Positions 6,475 through 14,644 of a DNA stretch of 24,297 bases are shown piece after piece. The notes beneath the pieces are model-generated. The model was not told the DNA's origin. It made no database searches and saw nothing but the letters and a program-made list of their open reading frames with translations. The DNA is taken from the NCBI GenBank assembly GCA_002785215.1, contig PFMK01000015.1, positions 1-24,297 on the forward strand, in the 5' to 3' direction. The translations under genes were made by a program, and so were the position numbers. Numbering within the stretch: position 1 is the first letter of the stretch; the number at the start of each line of letters is the position of its first letter. The DNA is from Candidatus Gottesmanbacteria bacterium CG_4_10_14_0_8_um_filter_37_24 (GTDB lineage Bacteria; Patescibacteriota; Microgenomatia; 2-02-FULL-39-11).

Positions 6475-8406
6475 TCATGAATCAACTACTTCACCTTCCT
6501 GGACATTTTCTTTTTTCGAACCTTTATTCTTCTTGTCGTTGTTTTTTTCCTCTTTCTCTTTTTCCGGCTTTTCCTCTACAGGAGGTTCATCTTCACCCTG
6601 TTTTTGCTGTTGTTGTTGCTGATACATAGATTGACCGATTTTTTGCAAGGTCTCGGACAAATCTTTTGTCTTTTCTTCAATTTCGTCCTTCGTCGATGCA
6701 TCTGTCAACGTTTTTACGGCAGCTATTTTCTCCTCTACTTCTTTCTTTATATCTGCCGGCACTTTATCACCCGCATCTTTCAAGGATTTTTCAGCAACGT
6801 AAATCAAGTTATCGGCCTTATTTTTAGCTTCAATTTTTTCTTTTTTCGAAGTATCGTCAGCTGCATGTTCATCTGCTTCTTTGGTCATTTTGTCTATTTC
6901 ATCTTTGGACAAGCCGGTGGAACCCATTATTTTAATACTTTGGGTTTTACCTGTAGCTTTATCTTTGGCTGAAACATTCAAAATTCCATTGGCATCAATG
7001 TCAAAACTGACTTCTACCTGCGGCACTCCTCTTGGAGCAGGCGGAATACCATCAAGAATAAATCGCCCAAGAGATTTGTTATCACCTGCCATTGGACGTT
7101 CGCCTTGAAGAATATTGATCTCTACTGACGTCTGGTTATCAGCAGCTGTAGAAAATATTTCCGATTTGGAAGTAGGTACAGTTGTGTTTCTTTTAATAAG
7201 CGGCGTCATTACCCCACCTAAGGTCTCTACTCCCAAAGTGAGAGGCGTTACATCAAGAAGCACCACATCTTTCACCTCTCCTGTCAGCACTCCAGCCTGA
7301 ACAGCCGCTCCAATTGCCACTACTTCATCAGGATTAACAGTCCTGTTGGGTTCTTTTCCAAAGAATTCTTTAACTAGCTGGAATACTCTAGGCATCCTGG
7401 TCATACCACCTACCATGACAATCTCATCGATTTTATCTTTTGTCATCTTAGCATCTTTTAAAGCTGCTTCAACCGGTTTGATTGTGGATTCGATGAGATC
7501 AGAAACTATATTTTCAAGTTTGGCACGTGTCAGTTTAAATACCATATGCAAAGGACCATCTTTGCCTTGGGTAATAAACGGTAGATTTATTTCTGTCTCC
7601 AGACTGCTTGAAAGTTCTATTTTTGCTTTCTCTGCTGAATCTTTTAGCCTTTGCAAAGCCTGTGGATCTTTACGCAGATCAACTCCATGTTCCTTTTTAA
7701 AATCATCCGCAAAATAATCCATTATTCTCCTGTCAAAATCATCTCCTCCTAAATGAGTGTCACCGTTTGTCGATTTTACTTCATATACACCTTCACCAAG
7801 TTCAAGTATCGATATGTCAAAAGTACCTCCACCAAGATCGTAAACCGCCACGGTATGTGCATGTTTTTTATCAAGACCATACGCTAAAGATGCAGCTGTC
7901 GGCTCATTTAATATTCTTTTTACCGTAAGCCCGGCAATTTCACCTGCTTGTTTAGTTGCTTGTCTTTGAGAATCATCAAAGTAAGCTGGCACAGTGATGA
8001 CTGCTTCAGTTATTTTTCCACCTAAATATGCTTCTGCATCGGCTTTGATCTTCTGAAGGATCATCGCTGAAATTTCCTGCGGGGTGAAAGTTTTACCGCC
8101 AATTTCAATCACTGCCATGCCTTCACGACCACTTTTGATTGTGTAAGGTAACCATTCTGTGTCTTTTTGAACTGATTTATCGTTATATTTCCTTCCCATG
8201 AGTCTTTTCACTGAAAAGACGGTTGATTTTGGGTTCACCACCATTTGTCTTTTAGCGACATCTCCAATAATATGTTTTATCGGATCGACAATTGATGGAA
8301 TTACATTCCTACCTTCAGATGAATATATGATTTTAGGACTTCCTCCTTCCATCACTGCAACGGCACTATTGGTTGTTCCTAAATCAATTCCTATTACTTT
8401 TGCCAT
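6475..8406 (-). CDS. dnaK: molecular chaperone DnaK (Hsp70)
   Basis: A full-length 643-aa Hsp70, the ATP-driven chaperone that binds exposed hydrophobic peptides with DnaJ and GrpE. The nucleotide-binding domain (about 1-375) shows the phosphate-1 motif GIDLGTTNSAVAV at 5-17, then VYDLGGGTFD and VGGMTRMPRV. The linker is KDVVLLDVTPLTLG (about 380-393), followed by the beta-sandwich substrate domain and a helical lid rich in Glu/Lys. The tail is low-complexity (a QQQQQQ run, then many Glu/Lys) and ends EGEVVDS, close to the usual EEVxDxD-type ending. A strong ribosome-binding site GAGGAGG lies about 8 nt before the ATG. It follows grpE after 154 bp that hold an inverted repeat, so it may have its own promoter as well as read-through from hrcA-grpE. 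Confidence 0.98.
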   Translation of the reverse strand: MAKVIGIDLGTTNSAVAVMEGGSPKIIYSSEGRNVIPSIVDPIKHIIGDVAKRQMVVNPKSTVFSVKRLMGRKYNDKSVQKDTEWLPYTIKSGREGMAVIEIGGKTFTPQEISAMILQKIKADAEAYLGGKITEAVITVPAYFDDSQRQATKQAGEIAGLTVKRILNEPTAASLAYGLDKKHAHTVAVYDLGGGTFDISILELGEGVYEVKSTNGDTHLGGDDFDRRIMDYFADDFKKEHGVDLRKDPQALQRLKDSAEKAKIELSSSLETEINLPFITQGKDGPLHMVFKLTRAKLENIVSDLIESTIKPVEAALKDAKMTKDKIDEIVMVGGMTRMPRVFQLVKEFFGKEPNRTVNPDEVVAIGAAVQAGVLTGEVKDVVLLDVTPLTLGVETLGGVMTPLIKRNTTVPTSKSEIFSTAADNQTSVEINILQGERPMAGDNKSLGRFILDGIPPAPRGVPQVEVSFDIDANGILNVSAKDKATGKTQSIKIMGSTGLSKDEIDKMTKEADEHAADDTSKKEKIEAKNKADNLIYVAEKSLKDAGDKVPADIKKEVEEKIAAVKTLTDASTKDEIEEKTKDLSETLQKIGQSMYQQQQQQKQGEDEPPVEEKPEKEKEEKNNDKKNKGSKKENVQEGEVVDS

Positions 8407-8471
8407 AGATTTATCCTCCTCGATAATTCAAATTTATATTAATTTATTAAACTCTTACTCTAAGGGCTTGT

Positions 8472-8500
8472 TCGTAAATAATATATAATGGTATTTACGA
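8472..8500. repeat. 9-bp inverted repeat between grpE and dnaK
   Basis: TCGTAAATA (8472-8480), an 11-nt spacer, TATTTACGA (8492-8500), which is a perfect dyad. Partly complementary flanks (AAGGGC about 8462-8467, GGCCTT about 8505-8510) could extend it. It is AT-rich without a U-run, so it could be an operator or an mRNA structure. It is not a CIRCE element. Confidence 0.45.
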
Positions 8501-8560
8501 TTACGGCCTTTTGTGCCACATCTTTATTTGAAAAATAATCATGTTATTAACGAATGCGGC

Positions 8561-9040
8561 CTAAGTATTTACTGTCTCTTTGTTTTTGATTTCTTCTTTC
8601 TTCCTGCCTACTTTTACCTGAGCCACCCTGATAATCTTTCCTTTATACGCGTATCCTCTTCTTAACTCTTCTGCTACCTGTCCTTCACTTTCGGCTTCCA
8701 CCACCTCTATACATTCCATCACATAAGGGTCGAAACGTTTTCCTACCACTTCTATTTTTTCTAAACCCTCTATTTTGAACATCTCTCTCAATTGTTTTAA
8801 AGCTAATTCCAATCCCTCATCATGTACATTTTTTTCAACTTTTTCTAAAATATCAACGACTGGCAGCAGCTTGAGTATGAAATTTGCTGCGGCTCTGGTC
8901 TTTATCTCATATTTCTCTTCTATCGTTCTCTTTTCCAGATTCCGGTAATCAGCTAAAGCGCGAAGATACTTACTTTTCCAATCTTCATCTTTACTTACGG
9001 AAATTGGTTGCTTGTTATTATTGTCAATTTTTTTCGTCAT
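8561..9040 (-). CDS. grpE: nucleotide exchange factor GrpE
   Basis: A 159-aa GrpE, which releases ADP from DnaK so that substrate can leave. A long N-terminal helix (about 18-70, with WKSKYLRALADYRNLEKRT) provides the dimer stalk. The C-terminal beta-domain carries the family signature from GLEKIEVVGKRFDPYVMECIEVV to GYAYKGKIIRVAQVKVG. I chose the ATG at 9040. The frame could open at a TTG at 9064, but that would overlap hrcA, whereas the ATG starts 7 nt after the hrcA stop. The acidic N-terminal extension common in GrpE is very short. The gene is part of the hrcA-grpE transcript. Confidence 0.95.
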   Translation of the reverse strand: MTKKIDNNNKQPISVSKDEDWKSKYLRALADYRNLEKRTIEEKYEIKTRAAANFILKLLPVVDILEKVEKNVHDEGLELALKQLREMFKIEGLEKIEVVGKRFDPYVMECIEVVEAESEGQVAEELRRGYAYKGKIIRVAQVKVGRKKEEIKNKETVNT

Positions 9041-9047
9041 CTGTCTA

Positions 9048-9779
9048 TTACCAACTTTTAACAATTTCTGTTATCAAACTCCCCATATATCTTACCATCG
9101 GAATAATTCTCTGGTAATCTAACCTATATGGCCCTACAACACCTATTACACCCTGTTGATCGCTTGATTTGAAATTGATAAATATTCCTCCGCATCTATC
9201 TGATAATTTTTCCCCCATATCTTCTCCCAGCATAATAGTAAGATTATCCGGGCTCTCCTGGAAATGTGAAAAAATATCCCACCAGTAGTCATATTCATCC
9301 AAAGTTTCCAGAAGATGTTTGGTCATATCAATATCATAAAATTCCGGCATCTCCAGTATATTTCCAAGACCAGACGTATAAAAATCTCTGTCATTTGTCG
9401 CTGCTATAGACATCGTTTTTGTTTGCTTTGCCAGAGCTTTAGTCGACTCACGCAGTAATTTGTCCAATTCTTCACGATAATCCCATATCTTTTGCTTGAC
9501 CGTCACTTCATCCGCAACTGATAATTCTTTTGTCTGCATCAACTTTCCCACATATAGCTTGAGAGCTTTAGATGTTGGGGTCCTTCCTGCAGATGTATGA
9601 GGTTGCTTCATGTATCCCAGTTCAGTTAAAGTCACCATTTCATTTCTGATGGTCGCCGGCGAAACACCTAAATTATATTTTTTATCTAAGGTTTCCGAAC
9701 CTACCGGCGAAGCTGTTTCTATATATTCCTCAACGATTGCTTTTAGGATATGATTCTGTCTGTCAGATAATTTATCCAT
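9048..9779 (-). CDS. hrcA: heat-inducible transcription repressor HrcA (short form)
   Basis: This repressor binds CIRCE operators and is kept active by chaperones. The N-terminal winged helix (about 1-75) is classical: LSDRQNHILKAIVEEYI, then SPATIRNEMVTLTELGYMKQPHTSAGRTPT. The C-terminal end GVIGVVGPYRLDYQRIIPMVRYMG also matches the family. At 243 aa it is about 100 aa shorter than the Bacillus protein (about 340). The loss is in the middle, where the GAF-like and inserted dimerisation regions lie. The gene is first in the heat-shock unit and is preceded by a CIRCE-like operator, so autoregulation is expected. The leader is about 24 nt with no Shine-Dalgarno site. Confidence 0.95.
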   Translation of the reverse strand: MDKLSDRQNHILKAIVEEYIETASPVGSETLDKKYNLGVSPATIRNEMVTLTELGYMKQPHTSAGRTPTSKALKLYVGKLMQTKELSVADEVTVKQKIWDYREELDKLLRESTKALAKQTKTMSIAATNDRDFYTSGLGNILEMPEFYDIDMTKHLLETLDEYDYWWDIFSHFQESPDNLTIMLGEDMGEKLSDRCGGIFINFKSSDQQGVIGVVGPYRLDYQRIIPMVRYMGSLITEIVKSW

Positions 9780-9801
9780 AAGGAAAAATTGTTTTTATAA
9801 A

Positions 9802-9828
9802 TTAGCACTAACATATCACGACTGCTAA
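9802..9828. promoter_or_regulatory. CIRCE operator (degenerate)
   Basis: TTAGCACTA, 9-nt spacer, GACTGCTAA, against the consensus TTAGCACTC-N9-GAGTGCTAA. Geometry and the outer six bases of both arms are perfect; the inner bases differ. It lies 22 bp upstream of hrcA and overlaps the -10 and start of the hrcA promoter, so HrcA bound here would block RNA polymerase. It also lies just upstream of the divergent GH39 gene. Confidence 0.88.
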
Positions 9829-9838
9829 TATTTGTCAA
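9810..9838 (-). promoter_or_regulatory. sigma70-type promoter of hrcA-grpE-dnaK
   Basis: On the minus strand: TTGACA (9838-9833), a 17-bp spacer and TATGTT (9815-9810), giving a start near 9803 and a leader of about 24 nt. The CIRCE operator covers the -10 and the start. Confidence 0.75.
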
Positions 9839-9861
9839 GTAAGTCATATGTTTGTTACTAT
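9832..9861 (+). promoter_or_regulatory. candidate promoter of the GH39-like gene
   Basis: TTGTCA (9832-9837), an 18-bp spacer and TACTAT (9856-9861). The -35 overlaps the hrcA -35 on the other strand (TTGTCAA read both ways). The predicted start (about 9868) is 2 nt before the ATG. The -10 is a weak match, so this is tentative. Confidence 0.3.
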
Positions 9862-9869
9862 TAGAGAGA

Positions 9870-11798
9870 ATGAAAAATAAGTATGCCTATCTTTTAATTT
9901 CCATCGTCTCACTGCCAATTATTATATTCGCAGTTGATAAAATCCAGCAGTTACAATCAGAAGCAGCTCCAAAATCAGCCAATATCGTAATCAACACACA
10001 GGAAATTACAGGAAAAATAAATTACTCTTGGGCTGCGATTTCTCAGGGTGGAGAAGAACCCCCGCCAATGCTGAAAACTGCTGTCCCGAAGATCCAGGAA
10101 CTAACACCCAAATATATAAGAATCGACCATATATACGATTATTACGATATAGTCAGGAAGCAAGACGGAAAATATTATTATGATTTTTCTAAACTGGATG
10201 ACACTGTAGAAGACATCATAAAAACCGGAGCGTTGCCTTTTTTCAGCCTTTCATATATGCCATCTTCCTTTACCTTATCCGGTTCAGTCATTGATACCCC
10301 GACAGATTGGGATAATTGGAAAGAATTGATTAGGGAAACAATTGCCCATTATAGCGGTAAACTCAACCGTAACCTTGTAAACGTCTATTATGAAGTATGG
10401 AATGAGCCTGAATTGCCTCAATTCGGATCATGGAAGCTTGACCCTTCTAAAGACTACCGTCTGCTATATTATTATTCTGTCAAAGGTGCCCAAGAAGTTA
10501 ATAACGTAAACCAATTTTTTATCGGTGGTCCCGCAATAGGTTCTTACTATCCTACCTGGATCAGCAGTTTCCTTACCTATGTTACACAAAACAAACTCAG
10601 ACTGGACTTCTATTCTTGGCACAGATATAACAAAAAGGCTGCTATTTTCTCGGAAGACGCTAGAAATACCCGGCAAATTCTTGAACAGTTTCCCGACTAT
10701 GCAAAAATACCTCTCGTTATATCTGAATGGGGTATAGAATCTGAGAATGATCCGATTAATAATTCTAATCTTGCAGCTGCCTTTACAATTTCCGCTATTT
10801 CTAAATTTCATGACTTATTAAAATATGCTTTTGTTTTCGAAGCCAAAGACGGCCCTCCGCCAAATGGAGGGAAATGGGGTCTTATCACTCATGAAAAAAG
10901 TGAAAAACCTCTTGATCCTAAACCACGGTTTGATGCCTTCCTGCTACTTTCAAAATTAAAAGGGGATAAATTATCCCTGATTGGAGAGGGTACCTATGTA
11001 AATGCGATCGCGGCAAAAAATGGTGATAATATTATGATCCTTCTTAGTAATTATGATCTATCTAACAAGAACATTGAAAATGTCCCTATTTCATTTAAAG
11101 GTTTGAAACCTGCTTCGTATTCTCTAAAATATAATTATATTTTGGATCAAATGACCGGTACTTATGATTTAGTCACCACAGACGGCAATCTTGACAAATC
11201 ATTTCTCATGACCCCGAATTCGATATTACTGCTTGAATTAAATATTTCATCACCTCTTGCTACTTTTATTCCCGGTAGAAGCGGAAATGCAAATGACAAA
11301 GCTTTGCAGTTATCGGTCAATACCCCATTTATATTAACCTCACCGGAATTCAGGTTGACTCCCCAAAGTTCTATAGATTTTGATATCAAACCGCTTTGGG
11401 AAAATGAAGATTTCATGACATTCATTATTTTCGACGCTCCATTTTCTACGGAAAACGGAATAATCAACAGACTTTTCCTATTAAAACAGAAAAATGAAGA
11501 AGGAAATCGTTTGGTTTTCGGAATTTTGGAAAATCAAAAGGACGAAATCAGTGTATCCACATCTATAAATCAATGGCAAAAAGATACCTGGCATCATGTA
11601 AATTTGGGTTGGGATCAGAATGGACTGTACATATCAGTAGACAATGAACCGACAACCAGAAAAGGTGCCATAGTAAATGTATATAATGGAAAAATCCTGA
11701 CTTTTTATCCCGTGGCCTCAGCGTTGGACAATCTGGAAATCAATCTATCAGAACAACAGCTGATAAAAAGAACATTTGACGGAAATTTAGAAAGATAG
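9870..11798 (+). CDS. secreted or anchored GH39-like glycoside hydrolase with C-terminal LamG-like domain
   Basis: A 642-aa protein from the ATG at 9870; an upstream TTG at 9852 is less likely. Residues 1-25 form a hydrophobic signal or anchor. The catalytic TIM barrel (about 45-350) resembles GH39 beta-xylosidase-type enzymes: probable acid/base Glu179 in YYEVWNEPE, FYSWHRYN at about 247-254, and probable nucleophile Glu286 in ISEWGIE. The order and distance between the two glutamates fit the family. A beta-sandwich region follows (about 360-460), then a LamG/concanavalin-like domain (about 470-630, with TWHHVNLGWDQNGLYISVD) that could bind polysaccharide. The substrate is unknown; xylosides or surface glycans are possible. 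It is divergent from hrcA with overlapping promoter elements and convergent with murJ, the stop codons being 5 bp apart. Confidence 0.82.
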   Translation: MKNKYAYLLISIVSLPIIIFAVDKIQQLQSEAAPKSANIVINTQEITGKINYSWAAISQGGEEPPPMLKTAVPKIQELTPKYIRIDHIYDYYDIVRKQDGKYYYDFSKLDDTVEDIIKTGALPFFSLSYMPSSFTLSGSVIDTPTDWDNWKELIRETIAHYSGKLNRNLVNVYYEVWNEPELPQFGSWKLDPSKDYRLLYYYSVKGAQEVNNVNQFFIGGPAIGSYYPTWISSFLTYVTQNKLRLDFYSWHRYNKKAAIFSEDARNTRQILEQFPDYAKIPLVISEWGIESENDPINNSNLAAAFTISAISKFHDLLKYAFVFEAKDGPPPNGGKWGLITHEKSEKPLDPKPRFDAFLLLSKLKGDKLSLIGEGTYVNAIAAKNGDNIMILLSNYDLSNKNIENVPISFKGLKPASYSLKYNYILDQMTGTYDLVTTDGNLDKSFLMTPNSILLLELNISSPLATFIPGRSGNANDKALQLSVNTPFILTSPEFRLTPQSSIDFDIKPLWENEDFMTFIIFDAPFSTENGIINRLFLLKQKNEEGNRLVFGILENQKDEISVSTSINQWQKDTWHHVNLGWDQNGLYISVDNEPTTRKGAIVNVYNGKILTFYPVASALDNLEINLSEQQLIKRTFDGNLER

Positions 11799-11803
11799 AA
11801 ATC

Positions 11804-13468
11804 TTAAATTTCAGTTCCCTGTGCATTTACTACTTCCTGTGTTGTATCGATATCCAAATTCTTACGAGGTTTTGTTATCCTGCCAAACAGTTTAGCAATT
11901 ATCGATACCTGAGGAACATCTAAAAACCAGGCCAGAAACAAATATACTGACATACCTAAAGTAGTAGAAATCCCTGTAAGAATAAGCAAGTTTATTGATC
12001 TGGTCGTGTCAAATACCAGCTGGTCTAGAAGTTTAATAGGTATATACAGAAAAAATCCGGTTACAAGTCCTGAAAGCACAATTTTAAATGATGGCAAAAA
12101 CAATTCAAGCCGGCTAAAAGTACCAACTTTAATATCCAAATAGATCAGTAACAGAAGCATATTAAGTATGCTGGCTATAGATGTAGAAAGACCTAATGCC
12201 CAAATATCAAGATGAAGAAACAAGATAAATAGAATTGAAAGAAGGGTGTTTAAAGCAACGGTAATTGCTCCAATTATCACCGGAGTCTTGCTGTCATGCA
12301 AGGCAAAAAAACCTCTTGCCAGTAAATGAATTTGAGATTGGGCAAAAAGGGAGATACTGAAAAATGCAAGAGTTTTACCTGTAAGTACAGTACTATTCCA
12401 ATCAAATAAATTTGATGCTCCAAATATCAATCTTACTAAAGGAATTCTAAGTACAATAAGTATGACGGAAATTGGTATGACTAAAAAAAGAATTTGCTGG
12501 AAAGAAGATATGAAGATTTTTTTATATTCTGCCAAATTTTTTTGAGCGTATAACGAAGAGAGTGAAGGTAAAGTTGCCTGAGCAATACTAGCTCCGAAAA
12601 GACCGACAGGTACCTGCTGAAGATGAAGAGCAAAATTAAATACAGTCACTGCACCTGCCCCTGATAAGGTAGATAGAATCAGATCTATTGTCGTATCTAT
12701 CTGAGATACCGCAAGACCCAAAGTTCTTGGTAACATTAACTTACCTACATTTCTTGTACCTTTATCGGAAAAAGAGAAATAAGAACTATGATGATAACCT
12801 AACTTTAATATAAACGGCACTTGGATAAGAACGAACAATACCGCTCCTAATACTACTCCGTAAACCGGTGCGTATAAGCCTGTAACTGGTGAAAGAACAA
12901 TAATCGCAATAATAATTCCCAGGTTATAAACCACAGGCGCCAGCGAAGGAATAATAAAATTTCGAAATGATTGCAGAATTCCGGTAAAAAAATTACCTAT
13001 TATCAGGGGAAAAACCTGAGCGATAATCATTATTCTTGTAAACGAAGACATCAGTTCTATCTGTTTTTCGTTAAACCCTGGAGCTAGTAGAAAGGAAATT
13101 TCTTTTGTAAAGATAATTATCGGAATAGAAAATATCCCAAAAAGAATAACTCCTATGTTGATAACTGAGTTTGCCATTTTGAAACCTTCCTTTATACCTT
13201 TGTTATCAATATAATCTGTAAAAACTGGAATGAAAGCTGTGGCTAGTGCTCCCATTACTAATAGCTCGAATATCATATTGGGTAGCCTAAAAGCTGCGTA
13301 ATAAACTCCCAGTTCGGAAGGGGGAAATCTTGCTGCGAGCAGTCTATCCCTCAACAAGCCCAAAACTCTTGAGAAGGCAACAGCCATCATTATTACTGAG
13401 GCCGCTGATATGATGTTGTTTTGTCGAGTTGATAATATTGATATGGTACGTCGAAATAGCTTGACCAT
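11804..13468 (-). CDS. murJ: lipid II flippase MurJ (MviN family)
   Basis: A 554-aa polytopic membrane protein of the MurJ/MviN branch of the MOP exporters, which moves lipid II across the membrane for peptidoglycan synthesis. The N-terminal signature is present (SAASVIMMAVAFSRVLGLLRDRLLAARF, then YYAAFRLPNMIFELLVMGALATAFIPVF). The length and about 14 hydrophobic segments fit the family. Conserved arginines in the first helices (SRVLGLLRD) match residues needed in known MurJ proteins. GAGAAGG about 4 nt before the ATG is a reasonable ribosome-binding site. It is divergent from rpsT with only 29 bp between start codons. Confidence 0.95.
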   Translation of the reverse strand: MVKLFRRTISILSTRQNNIISAASVIMMAVAFSRVLGLLRDRLLAARFPPSELGVYYAAFRLPNMIFELLVMGALATAFIPVFTDYIDNKGIKEGFKMANSVINIGVILFGIFSIPIIIFTKEISFLLAPGFNEKQIELMSSFTRIMIIAQVFPLIIGNFFTGILQSFRNFIIPSLAPVVYNLGIIIAIIVLSPVTGLYAPVYGVVLGAVLFVLIQVPFILKLGYHHSSYFSFSDKGTRNVGKLMLPRTLGLAVSQIDTTIDLILSTLSGAGAVTVFNFALHLQQVPVGLFGASIAQATLPSLSSLYAQKNLAEYKKIFISSFQQILFLVIPISVILIVLRIPLVRLIFGASNLFDWNSTVLTGKTLAFFSISLFAQSQIHLLARGFFALHDSKTPVIIGAITVALNTLLSILFILFLHLDIWALGLSTSIASILNMLLLLIYLDIKVGTFSRLELFLPSFKIVLSGLVTGFFLYIPIKLLDQLVFDTTRSINLLILTGISTTLGMSVYLFLAWFLDVPQVSIIAKLFGRITKPRKNLDIDTTQEVVNAQGTEI

Positions 13469-13489
13469 TAGCCTTCTCTCTAGTATACT
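13461..13489 (+). promoter_or_regulatory. promoter of rpsT, predicted leaderless
   Basis: TTGACC (13461-13466), exactly 17 bp, then TATACT (13484-13489). The -35 lies in the first codons of murJ. The predicted start (about 13496) is 2 nt before the rpsT ATG. The -10 sits in the palindrome TAGTATACTA (13481-13490), which offers a -10-like hexamer to the murJ strand as well. Confidence 0.65.
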
Positions 13490-13497
13490 ACGGACAA

Positions 13498-13803
13498 ATG
13501 CCTATAACTAGAGGTGCCACCAAAAAATTACGCCAAGATAAGAAAAGAAAAAAACAAAACCTTATTGTTAAGAAGGCGGTTATTTCTGCTGTAAAGAAAC
13601 TAAAACTTAACCCGAATTTAAAAAATCTATCTGAAACATATAGCCTTCTTGATTCAACCAGGAAAAAAAAGATTTTTCACAAAAACAAAGTAGCTAGACT
13701 GAAATCTAATCTTTCGAAGCTACTCACCAAAAAAAAAGTAACAAAACCAGTTGAAAATAAAAAAACTCCCCGTAAAATTTCAAAAGATCAAAAAAAGAAA
13801 TAA
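13498..13803 (+). CDS. rpsT: 30S ribosomal protein S20
   Basis: A 101-aa, very basic protein that binds 16S rRNA early in small-subunit assembly. The N-terminal half matches S20: TRGATKKLRQDKKRKKQN followed by VKKAVISAVKKL, and DSTRKKKIFHKNKVARLKSNLSKLL in the second helix. S20 is usually about 85-90 aa; the extra C-terminal Lys/Pro-rich tail (about 82-101) is not conserved. It appears to be its own transcription unit with a leaderless start. Confidence 0.9.
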   Translation: MPITRGATKKLRQDKKRKKQNLIVKKAVISAVKKLKLNPNLKNLSETYSLLDSTRKKKIFHKNKVARLKSNLSKLLTKKKVTKPVENKKTPRKISKDQKKK

Positions 13804-14026
13804 TTAATTCCTTTAATAAACATTAAAATACGATTTTGTTACCCTAAAGACGTCGCAATCTCACGGTCGGAGAATTATTTTTAAACTCTTAATTTAACTG
13901 TAAATCCCGCAAGAAGGCCCGCATCCGGAAAAAAATGTCTCTTCATTCCACAAAGATTGACTTGGGGGGGCTCTGTGAAGATGGATAAATTCATAAATCA
14001 TGTAGTTTTGTTGAATTAAACCGTAG

Positions 14027-14032
14027 TATAAT
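14027..14032 (+). promoter_or_regulatory. candidate -10 of the pilN operon
   Basis: TATAAT in the 277-bp spacer between rpsT and pilN, 48 bp before the pilN ATG, leaving a leader of about 42 nt. No clear -35 at 16-18 bp. The rest of the spacer has a run of seven G (about 13964-13970) and a CCCGCA direct repeat near 13907-13923. I see no RNA gene or convincing terminator in it. Confidence 0.35.
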
Positions 14033-14080
14033 AAATTACGTCAAAGTATTAGAATAATAAGTAAATAAAAAAATTATAAA

Positions 14081-14635
14081 ATGCCTGCCAAGAAAAAAGT
14101 CAATATTAATCTTCTTCTAAAGTCTGAAACTGTTCATTCTTTCTCTGATCAACTGCTCTCCTGGGCTTTAACTTATGGCAGGTATATTATAATAATCACT
14201 CAGATATTCGTCTTATCTGTTTTTTTTGCCAGATTCAAATTAGACAGGGATTATACTGATCTGAAAGAATTAGCTTTTCAAAAAAAGGCTTTGATCGAAT
14301 CTGTTTCCGATTTGGACACGGAAATTCGCAGGGTACAAAATAAATTGGCAAATATTAAAACGATTACCTCTAACCAAGATCTGCCTCTGGAAATTATTCA
14401 TTTTTTACAGGAGAATATTCCTGCAAACACCCGTTTTTCCACACTGACAATTACGTCCAGCAAGATTACTTTTGCTGCAAAATCAGGAAACCTTAAAGAA
14501 TTCAGTTATTTTCTGCAACTTATTCAAAAAGGAAACAAACTTACTAATGTAGCTCTTGATGAAATCAGAAGACTACCGGATGGTAGGATTGACTTCGCTA
14601 TTAGAGGTACGGTAAATCAAAATGCATTTAATTAA
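14081..14635 (+). CDS. pilN: PilN-like type IV pilus assembly protein
   Basis: A 184-aa bitopic protein. The short cytoplasmic start contains the VNINLLLKSE motif (7-16), like the INLLP motif with which PilN binds PilM. One membrane helix (about 33-50) is followed by a coiled coil (about 56-95) and a small alpha/beta domain (about 100-180) of the ferredoxin-like kind found in PilN/PilO. In known pili, PilN and PilO form a heterodimer linking the inner-membrane platform to the rest of the machine. No pilM is next to it; the preceding gene is rpsT. pilO starts 9 nt after its stop, so the two are co-transcribed. Confidence 0.72.
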   Translation: MPAKKKVNINLLLKSETVHSFSDQLLSWALTYGRYIIIITQIFVLSVFFARFKLDRDYTDLKELAFQKKALIESVSDLDTEIRRVQNKLANIKTITSNQDLPLEIIHFLQENIPANTRFSTLTITSSKITFAAKSGNLKEFSYFLQLIQKGNKLTNVALDEIRRLPDGRIDFAIRGTVNQNAFN

Positions 14636-14644
14636 TGACCTTAT

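Noticed and set aside
6475..8406. Alternative genetic code with TGA recoded (as in some CPR lineages)
   Set aside because: dnaK and the LCP gene end at TGA at the expected protein ends, and tryptophans in conserved motifs use TGG.
13804..14080. tRNA or small RNA gene in the rpsT-pilN spacer
   Set aside because: No cloverleaf, no T-loop-like GTTCRA motif in context, and only weak stems; the G-run and the short CCCGCA repeats alone are not enough.
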